Made by a program: the position numbers and the translations under genes
In this document: in pieces, positions 56,875 through 64,000 of the stretch
Layout of the letters: every line of letters starts with the position of its first letter
Position numbering within the stretch: position 1 is the first letter of the stretch
The notes under the pieces: generated by a model
The model's input: only the letters and a program-made list of their open reading frames with translations
Told to the model about the DNA's origin: nothing
Database searches by the model: none
DNA from: Sphingobium sp. 15-1
Lineage (GTDB): Bacteria > Pseudomonadota > Alphaproteobacteria > Sphingomonadales > Sphingomonadaceae
Length of the DNA: 64,000 bases
Direction of reading: 5' to 3'
NCBI RefSeq assembly: GCF_013375535.1
Contig: NZ_JABXJG010000001.1
Location: forward strand, 2,708,001-2,772,000

Positions 56875-57254
56875 CAGAAGGCGACGCCGTCAGGATTAAC
56901 CTCGGCCCCGCCGGACGCGGACTTCGTCTCGCCCTTCTTCTTTTGGCGGCGAAGGGTCGAGGCAAAGGTGCGGCCGCGCTGCGGCAGCTTCTCGGCGGCC
57001 AGCGCGAGGCCAAGCTCGTCGTGACGGACATCGACAAGATCGGCGAGACGATCGATCAGGCCCAGCGCGACGAGGACATCGGCAAGCGTGCCGATGCCTA
57101 CGCCCGGATCGCCGCTTTCCAGCCTCACGATCGTGCTCGCCGAGGTGCCCGCGCGCACCGCAAGGTCCGCGCGCGCGATATTGCGGCGCAGGCGCGCTGC
57201 GCGCATATCCCGGCCGAGCCTTGCGAGCGCGGATTTCGACTTGGGCGAGCTCAT
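56874..57254 (-). CDS. hipB: HipB-family HTH antitoxin
   Basis: This 126-aa protein has an Xre-type helix-turn-helix: LGRDMRAARLRRNIARADLAVRAGTSASTIVRLESGDPGVGIGTLADVLVALGLID. The last 35 residues (RGRTFASTLRRQKKKGETKSASGG) are a basic tail longer than in the classic 88-aa HipB. It lies directly ahead of hipA on the same strand. Confidence 0.9.
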   Translation of the reverse strand: MSSPKSKSALARLGRDMRAARLRRNIARADLAVRAGTSASTIVRLESGDPGVGIGTLADVLVALGLIDRLADLVDVRHDELGLALAAEKLPQRGRTFASTLRRQKKKGETKSASGGAEVNPDGVAF

Positions 57255-57257
57255 CTC

Positions 57258-57301
57258 AATTATCCATATATGACCGCTGATACCACTTAGTGCGTTATAT
57301 A
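57258..57301. promoter_or_regulatory. Candidate operator of the first hipBA pair
   Basis: TATCCATATATGAC at about 57261-57274, and its near-complement TTATATATGATA at about 57296-57307, form an AT-rich imperfect dyad right in front of hipB. It is plausible as a HipB operator and promoter. Confidence 0.5.
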
Positions 57302-57423
57302 TGATAAATTAAGGTCAATTTCAATCCGAACCCGATGTAACACGTCCAGCGTGTGGATCGGCACCGATGCGTAACCCTGCTTTGTGCAGCGCAACTATCT
57401 GAAATAACGTGCGAAATTGAGAT

Positions 57424-57465
57424 GGCGCTGGGGTTCGAACCGGCGCCGATCGGGACCCCAGCGCC
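57424..57465. repeat. 10-bp inverted repeat with 22-base loop
   Basis: GGCGCTGGGG at 57424-57433 pairs with CCCCAGCGCC at 57456-57465. It is near the broken end of the second hipA. It could be a terminator stem; a following ATTTTTAG is present on the plus strand. Confidence 0.5.
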
Positions 57466-57479
57466 GTAGCATTTTTAGT

Positions 57480-58415
57480 TCACTTCCAGCGGCTTGGCCG
57501 AAATCTAAGCGGGTTCCGTCTCCAGGCCGATCCACAGATCAGATTGAAGATGGCCGCATCCGCCAGCTTCAATATGTCGCGCGCGGGGCGGGTGGCGGCC
57601 TGGCGTAGCAGAGCGAAGCTGTCCTTGAACGTGGGACCGCCTTCGCTGGCATATTTGCGCTGTGACGGGACGCCCAACGCCTGGGCAAAATCTTCCTGAT
57701 GAAGGCGAACCAACCGGCCGTCGGCGTCTCGAGTTCGGTCGTAACGCTCGATCAGCAGGAAGGGTTGATCCCGGACCCTCCGCATGGTGACCGACGCCAC
57801 GTCCAGCCCGATCTCTCGGGCCAAGGTCATGCAGTAATATTCGTTCTCGGTCGTGTGCTCGAACCGCGCGATCGGTGGCTTGAGAATATGGCTGGTGGGC
57901 TGCCCCGGTGCGGGGAGCGCGATATGATCATCGATCAGCAGGACGGGCAGCTTGGACTGCGCGCCGGCCAGGGATAGGCGCAGACCGCCTTCACCGGCGA
58001 GCATGGGTCTTACCGGCAGATGCTGCAGTAATTGCAGCAAATGCTCATCATCAAGAATGTCAGGCGCTCCGCTCGCAGGTGCTGGTGGAAGCTGACCTTC
58101 CGGCAACAGCATCAGTGCGCCGGCGACTTCGCCGCCGAGATGCTCCAGCAACTGGAATTCATTTCCGGCCGACACGCCTAATGCCCTGGCGATGGCGCTA
58201 CGCTGCCCCTCTTCCGGCAGAATACCGCCGAAGAAGGAATGACATACCCGTCTGCCAAACGGCTCCACCTGCTTTGGCAACGAGAAAGATAGCGCTGGCG
58301 CGTCGGCGTCTTCGAGCCATTCGGGTGCGTAGCTGAACCCCATGTCGCCATAGTCGTTGGGGTGCAGGAATCCGGCGACCCTACCGCCCCACCATATGGA
58401 AAGCTGCTTGCTCAT
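57480..58415 (-). pseudogene. HipA-family kinase, truncated at the C-terminus
   Basis: 311 residues remain of an expected 430 or so. The N-terminal lobe is fine: MSKQLSIWWGGRVAGFL, SFFGGILPEEGQR, LRLSLAGAQSKLPVL (the ISIAGAQEK-like loop, 147-156) and NEYYCMTLAREIGLDV. After DILKLADAAIFNLICGSA the frame continues into unrelated residues and stops, before the catalytic NxDDHxKN and SPxxD motifs. So it cannot be an active kinase. ATG 58415 overlaps its hipB partner (ATGA), and the ORF upstream of that is not HipA-like. Confidence 0.85.
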
Positions 58416-58624
58416 TTGACGCGTGCCGGCGTTGCAATGGAAACATCGCAGCCGAGGGTCGCCAGAACCTGCAATGCCTTGCCCAATTGCAGCGTCGGCT
58501 TGCCTGCCTCCAGATCGACGATGAAGCGCACTCCGACACCGCAAGCTGCGGCGAGCTCTTGCTGCCGCAACCCTTGCGCCTTGCGTTCTTCCCGAACGAT
58601 CCTGCCGAGTGCGTTGCTATCCAT
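58412..58624 (-). CDS. hipB: HipB-family HTH antitoxin (second pair)
   Basis: This 70-aa Xre-type protein reads RIVREERKAQGLRQQELAAACGVGVRFIVDLEAGKPTLQLGKALQVLATLGCDVSI. It is intact, with its operators directly upstream. Its partner HipA is truncated, so it now probably acts only as a repressor. Confidence 0.9.
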   Translation of the reverse strand: MDSNALGRIVREERKAQGLRQQELAAACGVGVRFIVDLEAGKPTLQLGKALQVLATLGCDVSIATPARVK

Positions 58625-58625
58625 T

Positions 58626-58738
58626 TTCCCGAGCGGGAATATAGTCGATCCCGTTCGCCTAAACCAGGCAATTATTCCCGATCGGGAAATTATATAACGA
58701 ACGAATCTTCGACGGGCTGAATTATTCCCGATCGGGAT
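58626..58738. promoter_or_regulatory. Three HipB operators, spaced 49 and 50 bp
   Basis: TTCCCGAGCGGGAA at 58626-58639, TTCCCGATCGGGAA at 58675-58688 and TTCCCGATCGGGAT at 58725-58738. Centre-to-centre distances are 49 and 50 bp, close to five helical turns, so HipB dimers could bind on one face and loop the DNA. The first site touches the start of hipB. Confidence 0.85.
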
Positions 58739-58817
58739 TTCCTTGACAACTCTACGAAATCAGCCCTGGAAAAGCCATGTCCCCATTGGGCATTCCCATT
58801 CGTCCCGGCCGGCTCCG

Positions 58818-59948
58818 TTAGGATATTTTTGTCAGCCGCTCGATGAATCGCTCCTTCCGGGCATGCCGCTTGCGGATCTCTTGAAGTCGGCGGCCGAATT
58901 CGGCCAGCGTGCCCCGCGTCTCGGCAATGATATGGAGATCGAGAAGAAGACTGGCGGCCTTGTCATAACCGGGGGCGTTGCGGCGCTCGATTTCGGCTTC
59001 CACCTCCTGCCAGACGCTCTCGCCCCGTCCGGCAACGGCCTCGATCCGGGCAAGGCGCGCTTTCTCAGCTTCCTCTGCTTGTCGGCGGCGCTCAACTGCG
59101 GCCTTCTCGGCCTTCACGTGATCGCGGGCAAGACGGATGGCGCGGGCGCGGGACCGCAATTCGCCTGCGGTTCGCGTACCATTGGACAAACCGGCATCGT
59201 GCTCCCCCAGCCGTTTTCGAACGAGGGCGCGCAATTCCGCCGCGATATGGGGATCACCATCGAACAGGCGAGTGAGCAGGTCTGACTTCTCACGATCGGT
59301 CATGGCCGCAATGACTTCTCCGGCAGCATCAGGAGATGTTGCCGTCGCAGTCACTGGGTGATCGGCAGCAGCTTCCACGAGATCCGGATCGATGCCGAAA
59401 AATTCTGCGAAGGCTCCGAGCGCCCCGGTCAGCGGGCCGATACCCGCCATCGGCTCGATCTCGTTATCGCCCAGCCCTTCAGCCTCGATTGCGCCCAGCC
59501 ACAACAGATAAAAGAGCCGAAGGTCGCCCGCGAGGAGATCGGCCCGGAGTGGCGCAAGCGCGGCGAGCCAGCCGGAGCCGTCATCCCAATCCTCATCCAG
59601 TTCGACTTCGTCGCGCGCGATATCGAGGATCAGGGTGTCGCCAGCCGCCTGCAGCGTAGCCCAATCGATCCCGAGCAAAAGCGGCTTGAGAAATCGCTGA
59701 TCGACCAGTCTTTTGGGCAACCGGATCATCAGCCGCCGTGTTCCCCAGTTTGCCAGATAGAGATGAAGGTCGAACCAGCGTTTCATGAAATCGGCGGGGT
59801 CGCCCTTCAGGTCACCCCATTCGTAGGAATTGGTGAAGCTCGTCGCGGTTATCCTCGCCCGCGTCGATATCGCCCGGAGCGCCTGGCGGTCCGTTTCGTC
59901 GAGCGGGCGATCGACCGCCTGGAATTCATAATATTGATATTCGCTCAC
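58818..59948 (-). CDS. Widespread conserved protein of unknown function
   Basis: This 376-aa protein starts at GTG 59948 (GGAGG 5 bases upstream) as SEYQYYEFQAVDRPLDETDRQALRAISTRARITATSFTNSYEWGDLKGDPADFMKRWFDLHLYLANWGTRRLMIRLP. That opening is shared by many bacterial proteins that I know only as hypothetical, often near SWIM zinc-finger genes. The C-terminal half is a long charged coiled coil (about 250-376, AEKAAVERRRQAEEAEKARLARIEA). No membrane segment or known catalytic motif. It carries no obvious operon partner here. Confidence 0.8.
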   Translation of the reverse strand: MSEYQYYEFQAVDRPLDETDRQALRAISTRARITATSFTNSYEWGDLKGDPADFMKRWFDLHLYLANWGTRRLMIRLPKRLVDQRFLKPLLLGIDWATLQAAGDTLILDIARDEVELDEDWDDGSGWLAALAPLRADLLAGDLRLFYLLWLGAIEAEGLGDNEIEPMAGIGPLTGALGAFAEFFGIDPDLVEAAADHPVTATATSPDAAGEVIAAMTDREKSDLLTRLFDGDPHIAAELRALVRKRLGEHDAGLSNGTRTAGELRSRARAIRLARDHVKAEKAAVERRRQAEEAEKARLARIEAVAGRGESVWQEVEAEIERRNAPGYDKAASLLLDLHIIAETRGTLAEFGRRLQEIRKRHARKERFIERLTKIS

Positions 59949-60117
59949 ACCTGCCTCCGCCGCGCTTCCACCGTCATGGACGTCGCCGATAGACGACCGG
60001 CCGCCTGCGATGGAAGATCGCACCCCTTGATGAAGCGCGCATTCGGGCCGTCATCGCATCACCTTCGCAACCTGCTGGTTCCTCGCCGCGGACTTCGACA
60101 AGAAGGATTTCCTGACG

Positions 60118-60357
60118 ATGACCATGAAGAAGGTCCGCCACCAGCTCTTCCTGCCCAAGCCGCTCTCCGACCGGCTCGGAGCGCTCACCGATACCCTGGG
60201 ACTTTTTATCGAAATGGTTCGAGTCCTAAAGGCTCCAGATGTCCGCTTACAGCGCCGATTCGTCGTCCCCCTCATTGAGCATCCCTTGATCGACCCACAT
60301 GATCGGGTCCTCGGCCTGAGCGATAAAATATCTTTTATAAATCAGATAATGCTATAA
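60118..60357 (+). pseudogene. Ribbon-helix-helix (CopG-like) protein remnant
   Basis: The first 18 codons read MTMKKVRHQLFLPKPLSDRL, the opening of a CopG-like RHH regulator that precedes conjugation genes in alphaproteobacterial elements. The next expected SKSAILADAL helix is missing and the sequence jumps to LGLFIEMVRVLKAPDVRLQRRF, so it appears internally deleted. AGAAGGA precedes the ATG. It is likely a remnant of a tra/trb locus. Confidence 0.45.
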
Positions 60358-60358
60358 T
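60353..60358 (+). promoter_or_regulatory. -10 box (TATAAT) of the second Fic gene
   Basis: TATAAT lies 30 bases before the ATG and just upstream of a perfect 10-bp inverted repeat. Nearby AT-rich sequence (CTTTTATAAATCAG) would hold the rest of the promoter. Confidence 0.5.
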
Positions 60359-60359
60359 T

Positions 60360-60388
60360 TGATCGATAGAAAGGCGAGCTATCGATCA
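60360..60388 (+). promoter_or_regulatory. Inverted repeat covering the Fic ribosome site and start
   Basis: TGATCGATAG at 60360-60369 and CTATCGATCA at 60379-60388, perfect over ten bases, with AAAGGCGAG (the likely ribosome site) as the loop and the A of the ATG in the second arm. It could be a DNA operator and/or an RNA hairpin controlling translation. Confidence 0.75.
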
Positions 60389-61494
60389 TGCGCTGGAACT
60401 GGCAACAACCCGACTGGCCGAACTTCGCTTATGATGCGAAGCGCTTGAGAAGCCGTGAGGACCGATTCCTGAAGGGCGCCGGTATCCTGATCGGTGTCAT
60501 GGCCCATCTCGATTCCGATGATCGCCAGAATCTTTCCATCGAACTCATGGCGCAGGAAGCTGTCGATAGCTCTGCCATCGAGGGGGAGATCCTCGATCGC
60601 GCGTGTGTGCAGTCGTCCGTTGCCAAGCACCTCGGAATCAAGGCCGACCACCGCCGCGCCAATGCCGCCGAGGCGGGCGCTGCAGAACTCATGGCCAACC
60701 TCTTCCACAGCTATCGGGAGCCGATCAGCGACGCCATGTTGTTCCATTGGCATGGCTTGCTCCTGAACGGCAGGCGGGACCTCGCCGACATAGGCTGCTA
60801 TCGAACACATACCGATCCCATGCAGATCGTCTCAGGAGCCCTGCACGCGCCCAAGGTGCATTTCGAGGCTCCGCCATCGCAAGCGGTGCCAGCCGAGATG
60901 GGCGCATTCATCGCGTGGTTCAACGACAGCGGGCCGGATGGGCGCTCACCCGTGAGCGTACTCGCGCGAGCGGGTGTTGCTCATCTATGGTTCGAGTCCA
61001 TTCACCCCTTCGAAGACGGCAATGGGCGCCTCGGCCGCGCGATTGCGGAAAAAGCCCTGGCCCAAGGGCTTGACGCGCCCGCGATCACGGCTCTTGCAGA
61101 GACCGTCCAGCGCCATCCCAAGGATTATTACACCCAGCTTCAACGTGCGAGTTTGTCGAACCGTATCGACGACTGGCTCGAATGGTTCTCCGACATTACG
61201 CTTGCGGCCCAACAGCGCACGCTGGATCGGGTTCATTTCCTCCTGGCCAAGGCCAAGCTGCTCGACCGCCTCCGCGGTCAGATCAACGCACGGCAAGAGA
61301 AGGCCCTGCTCCGCATGTTCGTCGAAGGACTGGATGGCTTCAGGGGTGGCCTAAGCGCGGCAAACTACCGGACCATCACCGACGCAGCGCCAGCGACGGC
61401 CACTCGCGATCTCGCGGAACTGGTCCAGTTGGCGGCTCTTCGCAAGGAAGGGGAACTGAAGCACACAAGATACTATTTGAACCTTGGCGAATGA
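60388..61494 (+). CDS. Fic-domain protein with N-terminal DUF4172-like domain
   Basis: This 368-aa protein has an N-terminal domain (WNWQQPDWPNFAYDAKRLRSREDRFL) common to stand-alone Fic proteins, the inhibitory motif SSAIEG (61-66), the Fic core HPFEDGNGRLGR (206-217) and a C-terminal winged-helix region. It should be a class II, self-inhibited AMP-transferase. Complete. ATG 60388 sits in the inverted repeat. Confidence 0.93.
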   Translation: MRWNWQQPDWPNFAYDAKRLRSREDRFLKGAGILIGVMAHLDSDDRQNLSIELMAQEAVDSSAIEGEILDRACVQSSVAKHLGIKADHRRANAAEAGAAELMANLFHSYREPISDAMLFHWHGLLLNGRRDLADIGCYRTHTDPMQIVSGALHAPKVHFEAPPSQAVPAEMGAFIAWFNDSGPDGRSPVSVLARAGVAHLWFESIHPFEDGNGRLGRAIAEKALAQGLDAPAITALAETVQRHPKDYYTQLQRASLSNRIDDWLEWFSDITLAAQQRTLDRVHFLLAKAKLLDRLRGQINARQEKALLRMFVEGLDGFRGGLSAANYRTITDAAPATATRDLAELVQLAALRKEGELKHTRYYLNLGE

Positions 61495-61558
61495 CCAACC
61501 GCCTCGAGTCCTTTTTGGGATTTGCGAGTGCGTTCCCTATCGCGATTTCTGTTCCCGC

Positions 61559-63028
61559 TCACGGAAACTTGAGCTTGGCATCCTCGCCTTCGGCGAACGC
61601 GTTGCCCGCCTCCAACATGACACGGGCGCTCGACATCGTGTTCCAGTCAATACTGCTGGTGTAGCGCTGCGCCCGCGCGAGCATGCGAATAAGAGGCTCG
61701 GTATGGCCGTTGTGCGAAAAGGCCTTCAACGCACCCAGATAGTCTGTGCGGTAGGCGGTCGGAATGATGATGCGTTCTTGCTCCCGTGCGACGAGCTCTG
61801 CATTCATCATGATGCGCGCGACTCGGCCGTTGCCGTCTGCGAAGGGGTGTACTTCGCTGACGAGCACCATTATGAAGACGGCGCGCTGAAATGGATCGCC
61901 CAGCGCCTGCAGAAACTCGAAGCCTCGATCGAGTGTCCCCTCGACGAGTTCGGGAGCAACGAAAACGGTGCTGCCTGCCTGATTGCCCTTCAGTTTGAAT
62001 TCGCCTGGCCCTTTGTCCGGCCGCGCTTCCATGACGGCGGTATGGCGCGCGCGCAGGAGGTCAAGAAAGGATGGGAAACTGGTGGGCAGCGTCTTCATCG
62101 CCTGCTGATCCGAGACGATGCGGAACGTGCCGAGAATGTCGTGCGCGTCTTCGGGGCGCTCGGCGGGGATCATGCCATCGAAGACGATTTCGGCGGCCTC
62201 CTCGACGCTGAACTCCGTCCCCTCAATGAAATTGGAAAAATAGGCATCAAAAAAGGAAAGGTTCGCGTTCTGGTCGGCAGTGCGCACCGGCGCTTGCCGC
62301 TCCTCGGCAATTGTCTCGCGCAAGGCGGAAAAGAGGGTCTCGAACAGCCTGATGCGATCGGGATCAAATGGTTGTCCGGCCGCACGGGCTAAACCCGCCT
62401 TGCTCGTGAGCGGGGCCTCTCGAGTGCCGAGCAGCGCGCCAATGATGGCATCCAGTTCCTTTGCTTCTGTTTCATAGCCGAGTTTCGGCGCCACCGCTCG
62501 CACTTCGTCCCGAAGGCGATTGGTCGCTGCTTCGCCCTGACGGCGGACGAGAGCCTCCAGCCGTTCTTCGATTTCCCTGCGCGAGACCGTTCGCGCAATC
62601 CGGCCACCTCGCTCACGCGAGGGCCGCATATTTTCTAGATAAGCTCGTGCTGTCGATGCCAGGCGTGCGCTGCCTATAAAGGGCCTGTCGCTTTCCAGCG
62701 GTCCCGCACCAGTTCGTGGCCGGAACACGATTCCCGGCAGGGCAGTCTCGCGCTTCTTTTGGGAGATGAGGAAGACCGAGCCATCGTCGGCCGGCTTGTT
62801 CTCCAGCGCCGTTCGGTCGGCGATCAGCGCGTCCGGATAGTAGGCGGTGACGAGATAATACCAGTTGCGCCGCACCAGCCGTTCCGGATTCTCATCCAGG
62901 TTCCGGGTGTAGAGCCGCGAACCGAGCTTGCGCAACTGGCCGCGCTCCACGGCCTCGTAGACGGCCTTGGAGATCGAGGCGTCCGAGACGAACACTTCTG
63001 GCAGGGCTGCAATGGAAAATTCGGGCAT
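61559..63028 (-). CDS. Fic protein fused to an AbiEi-like DNA-binding domain
   Basis: This 489-aa protein starts at ATG 63028 (AAGGA 8 bases upstream; an earlier in-frame TTG at 63043 is less likely). Residues 5-75, FVSDASISKAVYEAVERGQLRKLGSRLYTRNLDENPERLVRRNWYYLVTAYYPDALI, are a winged-helix as in type IV antitoxin AbiEi. The middle holds ANLSFFDAYFSNFIEGTEFS with the Fic inhibitory motif SNFIEG (265-270), and the catalytic HPFADGNGRVAR is at 394-405. A single chain thus joins a regulator and a self-inhibited toxin. Complete. Confidence 0.9.
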   Translation of the reverse strand: MPEFSIAALPEVFVSDASISKAVYEAVERGQLRKLGSRLYTRNLDENPERLVRRNWYYLVTAYYPDALIADRTALENKPADDGSVFLISQKKRETALPGIVFRPRTGAGPLESDRPFIGSARLASTARAYLENMRPSRERGGRIARTVSRREIEERLEALVRRQGEAATNRLRDEVRAVAPKLGYETEAKELDAIIGALLGTREAPLTSKAGLARAAGQPFDPDRIRLFETLFSALRETIAEERQAPVRTADQNANLSFFDAYFSNFIEGTEFSVEEAAEIVFDGMIPAERPEDAHDILGTFRIVSDQQAMKTLPTSFPSFLDLLRARHTAVMEARPDKGPGEFKLKGNQAGSTVFVAPELVEGTLDRGFEFLQALGDPFQRAVFIMVLVSEVHPFADGNGRVARIMMNAELVAREQERIIIPTAYRTDYLGALKAFSHNGHTEPLIRMLARAQRYTSSIDWNTMSSARVMLEAGNAFAEGEDAKLKFP

Positions 63029-63134
63029 TAGCAGATCCTTCAATGCATCGAATGCCGAATTTTCGGGGGTTTGTCATCTATTTTTCCGAAAAAAACGAGG
63101 ATTATTGGCAAAAATCGGATCAGTGCGGCCAGTT

Positions 63135-63200
63135 CGGCAATTCATCTCTGACTTTTCGGATTTTATCATGGAGAAAGTCCGAATAATCGGAGTTTATCAT
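63135..63200 (+). repeat. 66-bp repeat, copy 2
   Basis: It begins CGGCAATTCATCTCTGACTT and ends GTTTATCAT; three differences from copy 1 at 46569-46634, which is inverted relative to it. It lies between the truncated abiEi and the AbiEi-Fic fusion gene. Confidence 0.85.
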
Positions 63201-63210
63201 CGAATAATCG

Positions 63211-63504
63211 CTAAAAGGGTGTGAGGCGACAATCAAGGAGGCCGGCGTGTTGCCTCTCCGCCGATTTCTCGCCCGAGATGCGCGCGCTCGATCGATTGTT
63301 CGGGGAAACCGCCTCACTGCCATTTCGCTGACCGAGCATATAGGTTGCCCGCTTGAGACGGATCAGCGAACCGTCCTTCAGCGCCCTGTTGACCAGAGCA
63401 TAACGGCGAGCATCGCCGCCGCCCAACAGGTCACCAAGCTGGCCCTCGCTGAAGATTCGTTCAGCGAGGTTCGATTGTGCAACTTGATCTGCAAGCCTGC
63501 TCAT
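63211..63504 (-). pseudogene. AbiEi-family antitoxin, N-terminal fragment
   Basis: ATG 63504 reads MSRLADQVAQSNLAERIFSEGQLGDLLGGGDARRYALVNRALKDGSLIRLKRATYML, the winged-helix start of type IV antitoxin AbiEi. After residue 58 the reading frame continues into unrelated sequence and stops, so it is broken. A perfect inverted repeat lies upstream at 63523. Confidence 0.65.
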
Positions 63505-63522
63505 AAAATTCCATATACTTCC

Positions 63523-63539
63523 GAAAACTGAAAGTTTTC
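63523..63539. promoter_or_regulatory. Inverted repeat upstream of abiEi fragment
   Basis: GAAAACT-GAA-AGTTTTC, 7-bp perfect arms, about 20 bases ahead of the abiEi start. Fits an AbiEi autoregulatory operator. Confidence 0.6.
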
Positions 63540-64000
63540 AGAATTTCCTGAATGGACGTTTGCCGCCGCTCTCTCTCCAACGCAGCTTGTCGAATCATCT
63601 GCGGACACCGACGATTTCGGAGGTTTCAGAACTTAAACCGTCCGACGAAAATCCTAGGATCTCGGGCAGGATATTGGCGCCCAAGGCCACGTAACTGCAC
63701 GCGATGATAATCTCTTGCCGACACGTGCTCATGAGGATGACATTCATCCCTCCCTGTTCCCAGCGCTAGTAACGTCATCACCATGCGCTCCGATCACCCG
63801 CTGGCCACGTTTCGTGGAATCTAGGCGAGGGGAATTATGGGAGCCGCAGGCCAGAATTTAACGGCAGGTGAGATGTATACGGACCAGCGCGATGATCATT
63901 ACCCGCGATGTCGCCGAAGTTGACGGGTGGCCGAGTTTCTGGCGATCTCCGACTGAGCCCGGTGCAAGTGGGTGTGTACAAAAAATGATCTTCTCTTGAT
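63540..64000. other. Right edge, no gene recognised
   Basis: These 461 bases show no reading frame of coding character on either strand and no hairpin terminator. The accessory mosaic presumably continues beyond the window. Confidence 0.4.

Noticed and set aside
57421..57470. Possible tRNA or attachment site around GGTTCGAACC
   Set aside because: The T-arm-like TTCGAAC is palindromic but the flanking five-base stems do not pair, and no D-arm or anticodon arm can be drawn. It was kept only as a 10-bp inverted repeat.

Overview
The window reads as a chromosome segment of an alphaproteobacterium of the Sphingomonadaceae, most likely Sphingobium or Sphingomonas. The evidence is the high-GC coding style, the arrangement of the tol, psp and suf loci, and the many short palindromic intergenic repeats of the GCTCCTGCGAAGGCAGGAGC type. 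No rRNA, intact tRNA or CRISPR array was seen.

Core part (1 to about 42.65 kb). The left edge holds ybgC-tolQ-tolR-tolA on the minus strand (envelope and cell-division machine; tolA runs off the window). Next come a 3-hydroxyacyl-CoA dehydrogenase and a phage-shock locus: pspF, a sigma-54 promoter, a 57-aa membrane protein, pspA, pspB, pspC and two more small membrane/coiled-coil proteins. After sufE, a lipoprotein, ggt, pyrD and an AraC-type regulator comes a complete suf Fe-S assembly operon: Rrf2 regulator, sufB, an unknown gene, sufC, sufD, sufS, sufT and sufA. From 18.7 to 36.3 kb lie housekeeping genes: epimerase, EamA exporter, threonine aldolase, ilvE, ubiquinone-type hydroxylase, cytochrome b561, acetyl-CoA synthetase, GST, diguanylate cyclase, LysR regulator, CDC48-like AAA ATPase, phospholipid-methyltransferase-like protein, proA and kdsA. 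At 36.3 to 39.1 kb a small phospholipase-A2-like protein diverges from a translationally coupled membrane hydrolase/cytochrome P450 pair. A TPP riboswitch at 39.66 kb precedes a four-helix membrane protein and thiC.

Accessory part (about 42.65 kb to the right edge). The 3' 44 nt of a tRNA-Gly(GCC) gene, without its 5' half, marks an attachment-site scar. Everything to its right is a mosaic: a broken parB, a broken IS21, two PIN-domain toxin-antitoxin pairs, an abiEii fragment, an ISL3 element, an IS1634-type remnant, parDE, an IS256 element whose transposase carries a perfect 285-bp in-frame duplication, a second IS21, three different Fic proteins (one fused to an AbiEi-like DNA-binding domain), two hipBA modules (one with a truncated HipA), a widespread protein of unknown function, a ribbon-helix-helix remnant and an abiEi fragment. 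The neighbourhood is dominated by addiction and growth-arrest modules and by insertion scars, as expected of an integrated element that is decaying.

The points most worth a second look are the tRNA-Gly scar, the 168-bp inverted-repeat element inserted inside a palindromic repeat at 24.4 kb, the duplicated IS256 transposase, the inverted 66-bp repeat shared by 46.6 and 63.2 kb, the Fic genes and their operator-like inverted repeats, the small protein heading the psp operon, and two orphan hairpin terminators that may end small RNAs.
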